In this document: positions 1 through 5,459 of the stretch, piece by piece | How the letters are laid out: each line of letters starts with the position of its first letter | How positions within the stretch are numbered: the stretch's first letter is position 1 | Translations under genes and position numbers: made by a program | The notes under the pieces: generated by a model | What the model was told of the DNA's origin: nothing | The model's database searches: none | Seen by the model: only the letters and a program-made list of their open reading frames with translations | DNA from: Deltaproteobacteria bacterium | GTDB lineage: Bacteria > Desulfobacterota > DSM-4660 > Desulfatiglandales > Desulfatiglandaceae | NCBI GenBank assembly: GCA_019314425.1 | Contig: JAFCZI010000179.1 | Coordinates: 1-5,459 of the forward strand | Direction: 5' to 3' | Length of the DNA stretch: 5,459 nt

Positions 1-58
1 AAACCACTACGCCTTGTATCTGGAACCTTTTACAACGCCATCTACAGATAGTGTCTGA

Positions 59-79
59 ACGAAAACTAGGACTTTTCGT
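59..79 (-). terminator. Inverted repeat after usp, possible operon terminator
   Basis: A perfect 7-base inverted repeat (ACGAAAA / TTTTCGT) encloses a 7-base loop and begins 7 bases past the usp stop codon. Read on the minus strand, the right arm is T-rich, but no T-run follows it (the next bases are TCAGAC), so it is a weak match to a classical intrinsic terminator. Its place after the last gene of a co-directional run supports a transcript-end role. The rest of positions 1-86 shows no convincing ORF or other signal, only a small imperfect palindrome around 45-57. Confidence 0.35.
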
Positions 80-86
80 CAAGGCG

Positions 87-506
87 CTATTTAACTAGTA
101 AAACAGGGCATTGCGCCATAATGCTCACCTTGTGGCTGATGGTTCCCCATCCCGGACCATGGTTATCAAGATCAACCTTGTGGGATTTCATGATAATCAA
201 ATCCACCTGATGTTGTTCCGCATAACGGACAATTTCCCGGGTTCTGTTGCCATATACCACCTGCGTTTCAACGACCGTTTCTGGGGTGTCGAGGCGGTCA
301 ACAATGGCATTCAGATCTTTAAACGAACGCTTTTCAAGACCACTGTAAAAGTCCTCAAACTCTTCAAAAGTCGTATTTTGGATGACCTCGATTACGTGCA
401 ACAGCGAAATTTTACCGTTGCCCATGGAACAGAGTTTGACGGCAATTTCCAGAGCATGTTGATCATTATCGAGAAAATCCGTGGGAACCAAAATGTTTTT
501 AAACAT
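87..506 (-). CDS. UspA-family universal stress protein, single domain
   Basis: A 139-residue, single-domain Usp protein, the usual length for the family, probably cytoplasmic and dimeric. The N-terminus (MFKNILVPTDF, with Asp10) is the typical first beta strand and loop, and the C-terminus (CPVLLVK) is the typical last strand. The ATP-binding Usp group carries a G-x2-G-x9-G-S/T loop. Here the region is IIMKSHKVDL (105-112) followed by GPGWGT (117-122): the two leading glycines appear replaced by Lys107 and Lys110, while Gly121-Thr122 is kept. ATP binding is therefore doubtful. The start is supported by AGAGG at 515-519, 8 bases upstream. The gene follows the siroheme decarboxylase gene by 54 bases on the same strand and could share its transcript, but a heme-related role is only a guess. 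Family assignment is sure; cellular function is unknown. Confidence 0.9.
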   Translation of the reverse strand: MFKNILVPTDFLDNDQHALEIAVKLCSMGNGKISLLHVIEVIQNTTFEEFEDFYSGLEKRSFKDLNAIVDRLDTPETVVETQVVYGNRTREIVRYAEQHQVDLIIMKSHKVDLDNHGPGWGTISHKVSIMAQCPVLLVK

Positions 507-521
507 TGCATGTGCCTCTGA

Positions 522-536
522 TGCGGCGAAGCCGCA
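522..536 (-). other. GC-rich hairpin between ahbA/B and usp
   Basis: A perfect 6-base inverted repeat, TGCGGC / GCCGCA, closes a 3-base loop. It lies only a few bases upstream of the usp ribosome binding site and 24 bases after the ahbA/B stop. On the minus strand the bases after it (TCAGAGG) are not a T-run, so it is not a normal intrinsic terminator. It could stabilise the upstream mRNA end, modulate usp translation, or be a short dispersed palindrome. Confidence 0.4.
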
Positions 537-560
537 GGTTTAGGGTTTAAGGTTCAGGCG

Positions 561-1007
561 TTACACCGCAAAGTCAACCTTGATTTTGAACATCTCTTCG
601 GCTGGAAGATTTAAAATCTCCGTCACGCCGGTTTTCTGCCGAATGGTTTCAAGTGCATCTTCGATAACAGCCATTTTCTCAGCAATAAAGGTAAACCAGA
701 CGTTATAGGAATGGGCTCTCAGATAGTTATGGGTTACGCCCGGATATGCGTTGACCGTTTCAACAAAATGGTCAATTTTTTCATCCGGCACGCGTGCGGC
801 ACAGAGGGTACTGATAAAATTCAATTTCGAAGTCTGGAAATTGCCCCCGATTCGTCTGATAACCCCTTTTTCTTTAAGGCGTTTTACGGCGTCAATAACC
901 GCACTCTCTGTCATGTGGAGCCGGTTGCCCAGGTCGCGAAAAGGCCGGGACGAAATGGGAAAATCGGATTGAATTTCGTTTAGGATTTTTCTGTAGGTCA
1001 TGTCCAT
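561..1007 (-). CDS. ahbA/ahbB: Siroheme decarboxylase subunit (AhbA or AhbB), Lrp/AsnC-like
   Basis: A 148-residue member of the AhbA/AhbB/NirDLGH family. The enzyme removes the carboxyl groups of the two acetates at C12 and C18 of siroheme, giving 12,18-didecarboxysiroheme, the first committed step of the alternative heme pathway. The fold resembles Lrp/AsnC regulators: an N-terminal winged-helix-like part (about residues 1-55, with GVIRRIGGNF at 48-57) and a C-terminal ligand-binding part (about 62-148). The stretch 93-105, containing His93, Tyr95, Arg97, His99, Tyr101 and Trp104, is the conserved substrate-pocket region of the family. It ends with the typical LNLPAEEMFKIKVDF. Context next to ahbD, hemB and ahbC makes the enzyme role much more likely than a plain AsnC regulator. 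Characterised bacterial enzymes are AhbA-AhbB heterodimers; I cannot tell from memory which subunit this is, and no second one is in the window. Met1 is preferred over Met3 because AAGG sits 7 bases upstream. Confidence 0.88.
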   Translation of the reverse strand: MDMTYRKILNEIQSDFPISSRPFRDLGNRLHMTESAVIDAVKRLKEKGVIRRIGGNFQTSKLNFISTLCAARVPDEKIDHFVETVNAYPGVTHNYLRAHSYNVWFTFIAEKMAVIEDALETIRQKTGVTEILNLPAEEMFKIKVDFAV

Positions 1008-1014
1008 TATAATG

Positions 1015-1018
1015 CCTT
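1015..1018 (-). promoter_or_regulatory. Ribosome binding site of ahbA/B
   Basis: AAGG on the minus strand, 7 bases before the ATG at 1007. This spacing favours Met1 over the in-frame Met3. The site lies in the 41-base gap after the ahbD stop codon, where no terminator or promoter is evident, consistent with cotranscription. Confidence 0.55.
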
Positions 1019-1048
1019 AAAACACGGTCGGACACTCATCTGTTTCTA

Positions 1049-2146
1049 TTATGCGCCCGGTTCGTATACACAAAGGGGTTCCTCTGCCAGATAATCGCCG
1101 GTGGCTTCATAGGCGCGAGCCCTACAGCCGCCGCAAAACCGGATGTAGCCGCATCGACCGCATTTTCCCTTATACGCTGAAAAATCCCTTAATTCATTGA
1201 AAATTTTGGAGTTTTCCCAGACCGATTGAAATGAAGACGTTTTGAGGTCTCCGCAATCCAGTTCCAGATAACCGCATGGTTGCACAATACCGGTGTTGGA
1301 GATAAAGCAAAAAGAGGTTCCGCCCAGACACCCTCGTGTCACACCATCCAGGCCATAGGTTTCAAAGCTGACCTTTTCACCCCTTTTACGCGCTTCCTGG
1401 CGCAGTATGCGGTAGTAATGGGGTGCGCAGGTCGCTTTCAGGTGAAGGGGGACCTGATCCCGCATGCGGTAAAACCAGTGTAACAGCTTTTCATATTCAA
1501 GGGCATCGATTTCCTGGTTGATCATTTCTTTAGCCCGGCCTGTGGGGACCAGCAGGAATATGTGATGGGCGGCAGCCCCGAGCTCAACGGACAGGTTCAG
1601 AATTTTTTCAAGGTCTTTCACGTTATGGCGGGAAACGGTGGTGTTGATCTGGAATTCAAAATCGTTCCGCTTCAGCAGCCCGATCCCTTCCATCGCCCTT
1701 TCATAGGCGCCGGGCACCTGTCTGAAGGCGTCGTGTTGTTCTGCGGTTGCGCCGTCGATGGAGATGCTGAGCCGTTGGATGCCGGATGTTTTCATCCGGG
1801 CGATGATGTCGGGTGTCAACAGGGTGCCGTTGGTGGCCATGACCATACGAAGACCCATGCGGGTGCCTGCCTGGGCCAGATCAAATATGTCTTCCCTCAA
1901 AATGGGTTCGCCGCCGGTGAGGATTACGATGGGATCCCCCACTTTTTTGATTTGCGCCAGTATTTCAAGGCATTTTTCCGTATCCAGTTCTCCGGGGTAC
2001 GGCCCGCGATCAGCGCCGGCGCGGCAGTGGACGCAGTTGAGATTGCATTGTCGGGTTAACTCCCAGGCCACGAGACGAAGTAGGGGCAGGTCTTGTGCCT
2101 GCCCTTTACGGATGACGGAGTGGGGATGCGTGAGTTCAGTTTTCAT
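1049..2146 (-). CDS. ahbD: AhbD, radical SAM heme b synthase (Fe-coproporphyrin III decarboxylase)
   Basis: A 365-residue radical SAM protein that, by family, oxidatively decarboxylates two propionate side chains of Fe-coproporphyrin III to vinyl groups, producing heme b, the last pathway step. The SAM-binding [4Fe-4S] motif is C34-x3-C38-x2-C41 in the segment [16 protein letters not shown], followed by GGEP at 78-81 and ATNGTLL at 104-110. The C-terminal SPASM/twitch-type region (about 265-360) is rich in cysteines (C273, C280, C291, C298, C329, C332, C338, C341, C359), enough to bind an auxiliary [4Fe-4S] cluster. The N-terminal [13 protein letters not shown] and C-terminal [18 protein letters not shown] segments match AhbD rather than AhbC; NirJ and other SPASM maturases are less likely given hemB and ahbC beside it. 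The ATG overlaps the 3' end of hemB by 11 bases with only a weak GGAAA-like site upstream, suggesting translational coupling. Confidence 0.92.
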   Translation of the reverse strand: MKTELTHPHSVIRKGQAQDLPLLRLVAWELTRQCNLNCVHCRAGADRGPYPGELDTEKCLEILAQIKKVGDPIVILTGGEPILREDIFDLAQAGTRMGLRMVMATNGTLLTPDIIARMKTSGIQRLSISIDGATAEQHDAFRQVPGAYERAMEGIGLLKRNDFEFQINTTVSRHNVKDLEKILNLSVELGAAAHHIFLLVPTGRAKEMINQEIDALEYEKLLHWFYRMRDQVPLHLKATCAPHYYRILRQEARKRGEKVSFETYGLDGVTRGCLGGTSFCFISNTGIVQPCGYLELDCGDLKTSSFQSVWENSKIFNELRDFSAYKGKCGRCGYIRFCGGCRARAYEATGDYLAEEPLCVYEPGA

Positions 2147-3125
2147 TTTTCAATTTCCGGGCGGCTTCTTTTGCAAAATAGGTGAGAATCAGATCGGCCC
2201 CCGCTCGCTTGATGGCGATGAGCATTTCCATCATGACCCGCTCACCGTCCAGCCAGCCTTTTGAGGTCGCAGCTTTCACCATGGCATATTCGCCGCTCAC
2301 ATTGTAAGCCGCCAATGGAAGCAAGGTGATTTCCCGAACCCGTGTGATGATATCCAGATAGGGCATGGCGGGTTTGACCATGATCATATCCGCCCCTTCT
2401 TCAATGTCCAATTCCGCTTCTTTAAGAGCTTCCAGGGCATTGGCCGGGTCCATCTGGTAGCCGGTGCGATCACCGAACTGGGGTGCTGAATCCGCCGCAT
2501 CCCGAAAGGGGCCGTAAAATGCGGACGCGTATTTGACGGCGTAGGAAAGGATGCCCCGGTCTTGGTAACCGGCATTATCCAGGGCGTGTCGAATATGCCC
2601 GACGCGACCGTCCATCATGTCCGAAGGGGCTACAAAATCGGCTCCCGCGTCGCAATGGCTGACCGCTTGCTGCGCCAGCAATTCCAGGGTGGCATCGTTA
2701 TCCACATGGCCGTCTGAAATGACGCCGCAGTGCCCGTGATCCGTGTATTCGCAGAGGCACACATCCGTCATGACCACCATGTCCGGCAAATGGTCTTTGA
2801 CGGCTTTGACACCCTGTTGCACAATACCGTCTTCGGCCCAGGATCTGCTCCCCGTGGGGTCTTTTTCATCAGGGAGGCCAAAAAGGATCAGGGCGGGAAC
2901 CCCGAGCTCCCAGAGTTCCTCCGCCTCGTTTATAAGCGTATCGGGCGAAAATTGAAACTGACCGGGCATGGACGAGATGGGGTCATTGACATTTTTCCCA
3001 TGTTTCACAAACAGTGGCGCAATGAAATCATGGGTGGAAAGGTGGGTCTCTCGAACCATATTTCGAATGGCGCCGGTTCTTCTCAGTCGTCTTGGTCTTA
3101 TGATCATGGGTTGCGGGGGCTCCAT
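2136..3125 (-). CDS. hemB: HemB, porphobilinogen synthase (delta-aminolevulinic acid dehydratase)
   Basis: Condenses two 5-aminolevulinate molecules to porphobilinogen, the pyrrole precursor of all tetrapyrroles; a cytosolic enzyme, normally a homo-octamer. The 329-residue length is typical. The catalytic-site metal ligands are present as Cys123, Cys125 and Cys133 in [14 protein letters not shown], which marks the zinc-dependent type rather than the Asp-rich magnesium type. The two Schiff-base lysines are Lys198 (in [17 protein letters not shown]) and Lys251 (in [13 protein letters not shown]). The acidic stretch LDIEEGADM (239-247) agrees with the family. The start at 3125 has AAGG 7 bases upstream; the in-frame Met7 lacks such a site. 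The gene sits between ahbC and ahbD and overlaps ahbD by 11 bases, so precursor supply is genetically tied to the late siroheme-to-heme steps. hemA/hemL, hemC, hemD and siroheme synthase genes are not in this window. Confidence 0.98.
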   Translation of the reverse strand: MEPPQPMIIRPRRLRRTGAIRNMVRETHLSTHDFIAPLFVKHGKNVNDPISSMPGQFQFSPDTLINEAEELWELGVPALILFGLPDEKDPTGSRSWAEDGIVQQGVKAVKDHLPDMVVMTDVCLCEYTDHGHCGVISDGHVDNDATLELLAQQAVSHCDAGADFVAPSDMMDGRVGHIRHALDNAGYQDRGILSYAVKYASAFYGPFRDAADSAPQFGDRTGYQMDPANALEALKEAELDIEEGADMIMVKPAMPYLDIITRVREITLLPLAAYNVSGEYAMVKAATSKGWLDGERVMMEMLIAIKRAGADLILTYFAKEAARKLKNEN

Positions 3126-3132
3126 TTTAGTA

Positions 3133-3136
3133 CCTT
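3133..3136 (-). promoter_or_regulatory. Ribosome binding site of hemB
   Basis: AAGG on the minus strand, 7 bases upstream of the hemB ATG. It decides the start at 3125 over the in-frame Met7, before which the sequence (GCCCCCGCAACCC) has no comparable site. Confidence 0.6.
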
Positions 3137-3170
3137 ATCATCTGGTTATCTGTCACAAAAAACAAGAAAC

Positions 3171-3186
3171 CTTTGCGTCTTTGCGT
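3171..3186 (-). repeat. Tandem octamer, two copies of ACGCAAAG
   Basis: Two perfect adjacent copies of ACGCAAAG (CTTTGCGT on the plus strand) in the 96-base ahbC-hemB gap, in the would-be leader of hemB. From memory, similar CGCAAAG-type short tandem arrays occur as dispersed intergenic repeats in several bacterial genomes, so this may be a minimal copy of such a repeat; that cannot be tested within one window. No ORF or mobile-element end is associated with it. Confidence 0.6.
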
Positions 3187-3201
3187 GAGACCATTTGGGT
3201 T

Positions 3202-3216
3202 GCGGGAATAGCCCGC
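3202..3216 (-). other. GC-rich hairpin after ahbC
   Basis: GCGGG and CCCGC form a perfect 5-base stem with a 5-base loop, starting 5 bases past the ahbC stop codon. No T-run follows on the minus strand (the next bases are AACCCAAATGG), so it is not a good intrinsic terminator. It may be a partial terminator or an mRNA 3'-end stabiliser between ahbC and hemB. Confidence 0.35.
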
Positions 3217-3221
3217 CGATT

Positions 3222-4400
3222 TCACGATATCTCCTCATCGGTCAGATAGCAGGCCGGTTCGGCGGCCCAGATATCACCGGTCACCGCCTCAGCCCTCACC
3301 CGGAAATTCCCGGCGCACACGTCCAGCCACCGACAAGTGGCGCAACGGCCCTTGACATGCTTCTTTTTCTCTTTCAGCTTTGCCATCAAGGGATTGGAAA
3401 GATCGGACCAGATTTCACTGAAAGGGCGCTTGAGGACATTGCCGAAACTGTAGTGCCGCCAGAACTGGTCCGCATAAACCTCGCCGTCCCAGCTGACGCA
3501 CCCGATGCCCAGTCCCGAGCTGTTCCCTTCATTCATCCTGAGCAATTGCAGCACATCTTCCGCCCGGGGGTCCTTTTCTTTCAGCATGCGAAGGTACACA
3601 AAAGGGCCATCCGCGTGATTGTCCACGGTGAGCACCTCTTTGGGTTTTCCGCGATCATGAAGGTCTCGGGTGCGGTCCATAATCAGGTTCACTGCGGCCC
3701 GGGTCTGGTTGTGCGCCAGGTCTTCTTCCACCATGTTTGACCCGCGTCCCGCATACACCAGGTGGTAAAAACAGATCCGTGGAATCTCCATTTCTTCCAC
3801 CAGATCGAAGATGCGGGGGATTTCCATGGTATTCATTCGGTTGATGGTAAACCGCAGACCCACCTTGAGCCCCACCGCCTGGCAGTTCCGGATCCCTTCC
3901 ATGGCGTCTTTAAAGGCGCCCTCTTTACCACGAAAGCGGTCGTTTATTTCTTCCATTCCATCGAGGCTGACCCCCACATAGGAAAGACCCACCTGCTTTA
4001 ATTCTTTGGCTTTCTGGGGCGTAATGAGGGTACCATTGGTGGAGATAACCGCTCGCATCCCTTTAGATACCGCATATTTGGCCAGATCCACCAGATCGGG
4101 CCGCATGAGCGGTTCTCCCCCTGAAAACAGCATCACCGGCGAACCGAATTCCGCTAAGTCGTCAATCAGGCGCAACCCCTCTTCATGGGAGAGTTCCCCC
4201 TTGGATTTTTTTTCCACTGCTTTGGCGTAGCAATGAACGCATTTGAGGTTGCAGGCTTTGGTGATGTTCCACACCACCACGGGGCGTTTATCTTCAGAAA
4301 ACTGAAGGAGATGAGAGGGAAGATCCTTGGAGCGCCTTCCGTATCGAAGGGCATCGGAGGGTTCCACCGTACCGCAATAAAGTTTGGATATACCGATCAT
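3222..4400 (-). CDS. ahbC: AhbC, radical SAM 12,18-didecarboxysiroheme deacetylase
   Basis: A 392-residue radical SAM protein assigned to AhbC, which removes the two acetate side chains from rings A and B of 12,18-didecarboxysiroheme to give Fe-coproporphyrin III. The N-terminal MIGISKLYCGT and LRYGRRSKDLPSHLLQFSED segments (1-37) are characteristic of AhbC and absent from AhbD. The SAM-cluster motif is C50-x3-C54-x2-C57 within WNITKACNLKCVHCYA, followed by SGGEP (93-97), STNGTLIT (120-127) and SLDG (145-148). A C-terminal SPASM-like region carries C301, C353, C356, C362 and C384, candidates for an auxiliary [4Fe-4S] cluster. NirJ of heme d1 synthesis is the closest alternative, but the hemB/ahbD neighbourhood and lack of other nir genes favour AhbC. 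It is probably the first gene of the heme operon: a promoter candidate lies at 4459-4487 and AGGA lies 10 bases before its ATG. Confidence 0.92.
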   Translation of the reverse strand: MIGISKLYCGTVEPSDALRYGRRSKDLPSHLLQFSEDKRPVVVWNITKACNLKCVHCYAKAVEKKSKGELSHEEGLRLIDDLAEFGSPVMLFSGGEPLMRPDLVDLAKYAVSKGMRAVISTNGTLITPQKAKELKQVGLSYVGVSLDGMEEINDRFRGKEGAFKDAMEGIRNCQAVGLKVGLRFTINRMNTMEIPRIFDLVEEMEIPRICFYHLVYAGRGSNMVEEDLAHNQTRAAVNLIMDRTRDLHDRGKPKEVLTVDNHADGPFVYLRMLKEKDPRAEDVLQLLRMNEGNSSGLGIGCVSWDGEVYADQFWRHYSFGNVLKRPFSEIWSDLSNPLMAKLKEKKKHVKGRCATCRWLDVCAGNFRVRAEAVTGDIWAAEPACYLTDEEIS

Positions 4401-4410
4401 TTTATATTAA

Positions 4411-4414
4411 TCCT
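4411..4414 (-). promoter_or_regulatory. Ribosome binding site of ahbC
   Basis: AGGA on the minus strand, 10 bases upstream of the ahbC ATG, a slightly long spacer. The surrounding leader (about 4401-4440) is markedly AT-rich, which should keep the start region unstructured. Confidence 0.45.
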
Positions 4415-4458
4415 AATAAATTTAATAATTTTTTGAAATCGTTCACGGAAACATTTTG

Positions 4459-4487
4459 ATTGTACCATCTCTAGCCATACCAGATAA
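4459..4487 (-). promoter_or_regulatory. Candidate sigma70-type promoter for ahbC-hemB-ahbD-ahbA/B
   Basis: On the minus strand, TACAAT (4459-4464) differs from the consensus -10 at one base and is preceded by TGG, forming an extended -10 element. A weak -35, TTATCT (4482-4487, 3 of 6 matches), is 17 bases upstream. It lies between the pyk-side hairpin and ahbC and would start transcription near 4452, giving a leader of about 50 bases. It is the best promoter I see in the window, but it comes from visual matching only. Confidence 0.5.
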
Positions 4488-4503
4488 CCCGTCATAACCG
4501 CAA

Positions 4504-4531
4504 GTAGGGGTTAACAATTTTTAGCCCCTAC
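4504..4531 (-). terminator. GTAGGGG/CCCCTAC hairpin downstream of pyk
   Basis: A perfect 7-base inverted repeat (GTAGGGG at 4504-4510, CCCCTAC at 4525-4531), extended inside by three A/T pairs after one mismatch, begins 18 bases beyond the pyk stop codon. It would separate pyk from the heme genes. On the minus strand the base of the stem is followed by TTGCGG rather than a T-run, so termination efficiency is uncertain. The GTAGGGG arms also resemble palindromic intergenic repeats I recall from other genomes, so it could be a dispersed repeat acting as a transcript end. Confidence 0.45.
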
Positions 4532-4549
4532 AGGATGTGAAATAATGGA

Positions 4550-5459
4550 TTAGTCATTGCCCACCACATGCAGTTTCATCATATTGGTTTTCCCCGGTTT
4601 TTTGAGCGGGAACCCCGAAACGATGACAATGTGATCATTTTTCCGAACCAGCCTTTTATTTCGAAGCTGTTTTTCCATGGCCGTGATCATGTCGTCCGAA
4701 TTGTCCATGAGGGGCAGAAAAAGCGCCTTTACGCCCCAACTAAGGGCAAGGGATCGTTGAACGGCTTCGGTGGGTGTAAGGGCGATAATGGGAACCGACG
4801 GTCTGTATTTTGAAATGAGCCGGGCGGTGAAACCGGATTGGGAAAAGGGCGTAATGGCGCTGAGCCCCAGGTTTTCCGCCGCCAGACAGGCGGCCTCTGA
4901 AATGGTGTCGGAAAAACTGGATGTCTTACGTGAAAAAGGGGCGGTTGCCGGAAAATTCTTTTCCGTGACCCTGGCGATTCTCACCATCATTTTTACGGCC
5001 TTTACCGGGTATTTCCCCACAGATGTCTCCCCACTCAACATGATGGCATCGGTACCATCCACGATGGCGTTGGCAACGTCGGATGCTTCAGCGCGGGTGG
5101 GCAGGGGATGCTCCGTCATGGATTCCAGCATTTGCGTGGCGGTAATGACCAGTTTTCGTTTCTGATTCGCCAGTGCGATCATTTTTTTCTGTGCCACCGG
5201 CACTTTCTCAGGTGAAAGCTCAACGCCCAGATCTCCCCGCGCCACCATAATACCCGCACTTATATCGAGAATTTCCTCCAGTTTGTCGAGGGCTTCCGGC
5301 TTTTCAATTTTGGAGATCACGGGGATGTTCACACCTTTCTTTTCGAGAATGCGTTTCAGGACCTGAACATCCCCGGCGCTGCGAACAAAAGAGGCGGCCA
5401 CAAAATCGATTCCCATGTCCAGTCCAAAATCCAGGTCTTTTTTATCTTTTTCCGTGACT
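4550..5459 (-). CDS. pyk: Pyruvate kinase, C-terminal part (5' end outside window)
   Basis: Transfers phosphate from phosphoenolpyruvate to ADP, giving pyruvate and ATP, the last step of glycolysis; cytosolic, normally a tetramer. The reading frame stays open to the window edge (upstream residues VTEKDKKDLDFGLD precede the first internal Met at 5416), so that Met is not the start. About 302 residues are visible and roughly 170 N-terminal ones are missing, judged from the usual 470-480 residue length. In visible-fragment numbering, the catalytic-lysine segment ISKIEKPEAL is near 48-57, the metal-binding motif MVARGDLGVE at 71-80, TATQMLESM at 106-114, and RAEASDVANAIVDGTDAIMLSGE at about 122-144. 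The C-terminal regulatory domain follows and ends in the typical SGFP and GKTNMMKLHVV. The frame is intact throughout. The hairpin at 4504-4531 and a promoter candidate separate it from ahbC, so it is probably not part of the heme operon. Confidence 0.96.
   Translation of the reverse strand, partial: VTEKDKKDLDFGLDMGIDFVAASFVRSAGDVQVLKRILEKKGVNIPVISKIEKPEALDKLEEILDISAGIMVARGDLGVELSPEKVPVAQKKMIALANQKRKLVITATQMLESMTEHPLPTRAEASDVANAIVDGTDAIMLSGETSVGKYPVKAVKMMVRIARVTEKNFPATAPFSRKTSSFSDTISEAACLAAENLGLSAITPFSQSGFTARLISKYRPSVPIIALTPTEAVQRSLALSWGVKALFLPLMDNSDDMITAMEKQLRNKRLVRKNDHIVIVSGFPLKKPGKTNMMKLHVVGND

Noticed and set aside
111..521. A 136-codon open frame on the plus strand opposite usp
   Set aside because: It mirrors almost exactly the usp gene, which has the full Usp-family pattern; the opposite-strand product resembles nothing I know.
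561..1007. Lrp/AsnC-type transcriptional regulator
   Set aside because: The fold is shared, but the pocket segment with His93, Arg97 and His99, the LNLPAEEMFKIKVDF ending and the ahb neighbours point to siroheme decarboxylase. A residual DNA-binding role cannot be excluded.
1562..2059. A 165-codon open frame on the plus strand opposite ahbD
   Set aside because: It lies wholly antisense to a gene with clear motifs, and its translation shows no recognisable domain; it is best explained by codon structure of the real gene.
3126..3165. A possible separate promoter directly upstream of hemB (TTGTTT with GATGAT)
   Set aside because: The -10 match is poor and the predicted start would fall on or beside the hemB ribosome binding site, leaving almost no leader.
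3195..3740. A 181-codon open frame on the plus strand opposite ahbC
   Set aside because: It is antisense to the SPASM-like end of ahbC and shows no family motif or convincing ribosome binding site.
3222..4400. NirJ-type heme d1 maturase
   Set aside because: The N-terminus and the heme-b context fit AhbC better, and no nirS, nirF or other d1 genes are nearby.
4550..5416. Pyruvate kinase starting at the Met codon at 5416
   Set aside because: The frame stays open and pyruvate-kinase-like upstream of this Met to the window edge, and the N-terminal barrel would be missing; the gene is cut by the window, not truncated.

Overview
The window looks like chromosomal DNA from an anaerobic bacterium, most likely a sulfate-reducing Desulfobacterota species (Desulfobacterales-like). 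The main reason is a compact cluster for the siroheme-dependent (alternative, Ahb) route to heme b, which is known from sulfate-reducing bacteria and from archaea. A bacterial-type HemB, a bacterial pyruvate kinase and ordinary Shine-Dalgarno sites argue for a bacterium. The lineage is inferred from gene content and protein style, not from a database search.

All six genes lie on the minus strand, so transcription runs from high to low coordinates. From the right edge: the 3' part of pyk (4550-5459, cut by the window edge); a 149-base gap with a GTAGGGG/CCCCTAC hairpin and a good extended -10 promoter candidate; ahbC (3222-4400); a 96-base gap with a GC-rich hairpin and a tandem octamer repeat; hemB (2136-3125); ahbD (1049-2146), whose start overlaps the end of hemB by 11 bases; one Lrp/AsnC-like siroheme decarboxylase subunit, AhbA or AhbB (561-1007); and a UspA-family protein (87-506). 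The final 86 bases hold no gene, only an inverted repeat that may end the operon.

The genes fit one pathway. HemB makes porphobilinogen, the pyrrole from which uroporphyrinogen III and then siroheme are built by enzymes not encoded here. AhbA/B decarboxylates siroheme to 12,18-didecarboxysiroheme, the radical SAM enzyme AhbC removes two acetate side chains to give Fe-coproporphyrin III, and the radical SAM enzyme AhbD decarboxylates two propionates to vinyl groups, giving heme b. Only one of the two usual siroheme decarboxylase subunits is in the window.

I found no mobile element, tRNA, rRNA, CRISPR array or clearly novel system. The most notable points are the lone AhbA/B subunit, the non-canonical nucleotide-binding loop of the Usp protein, the overlapping hemB-ahbD junction and the short repeats in the gaps.
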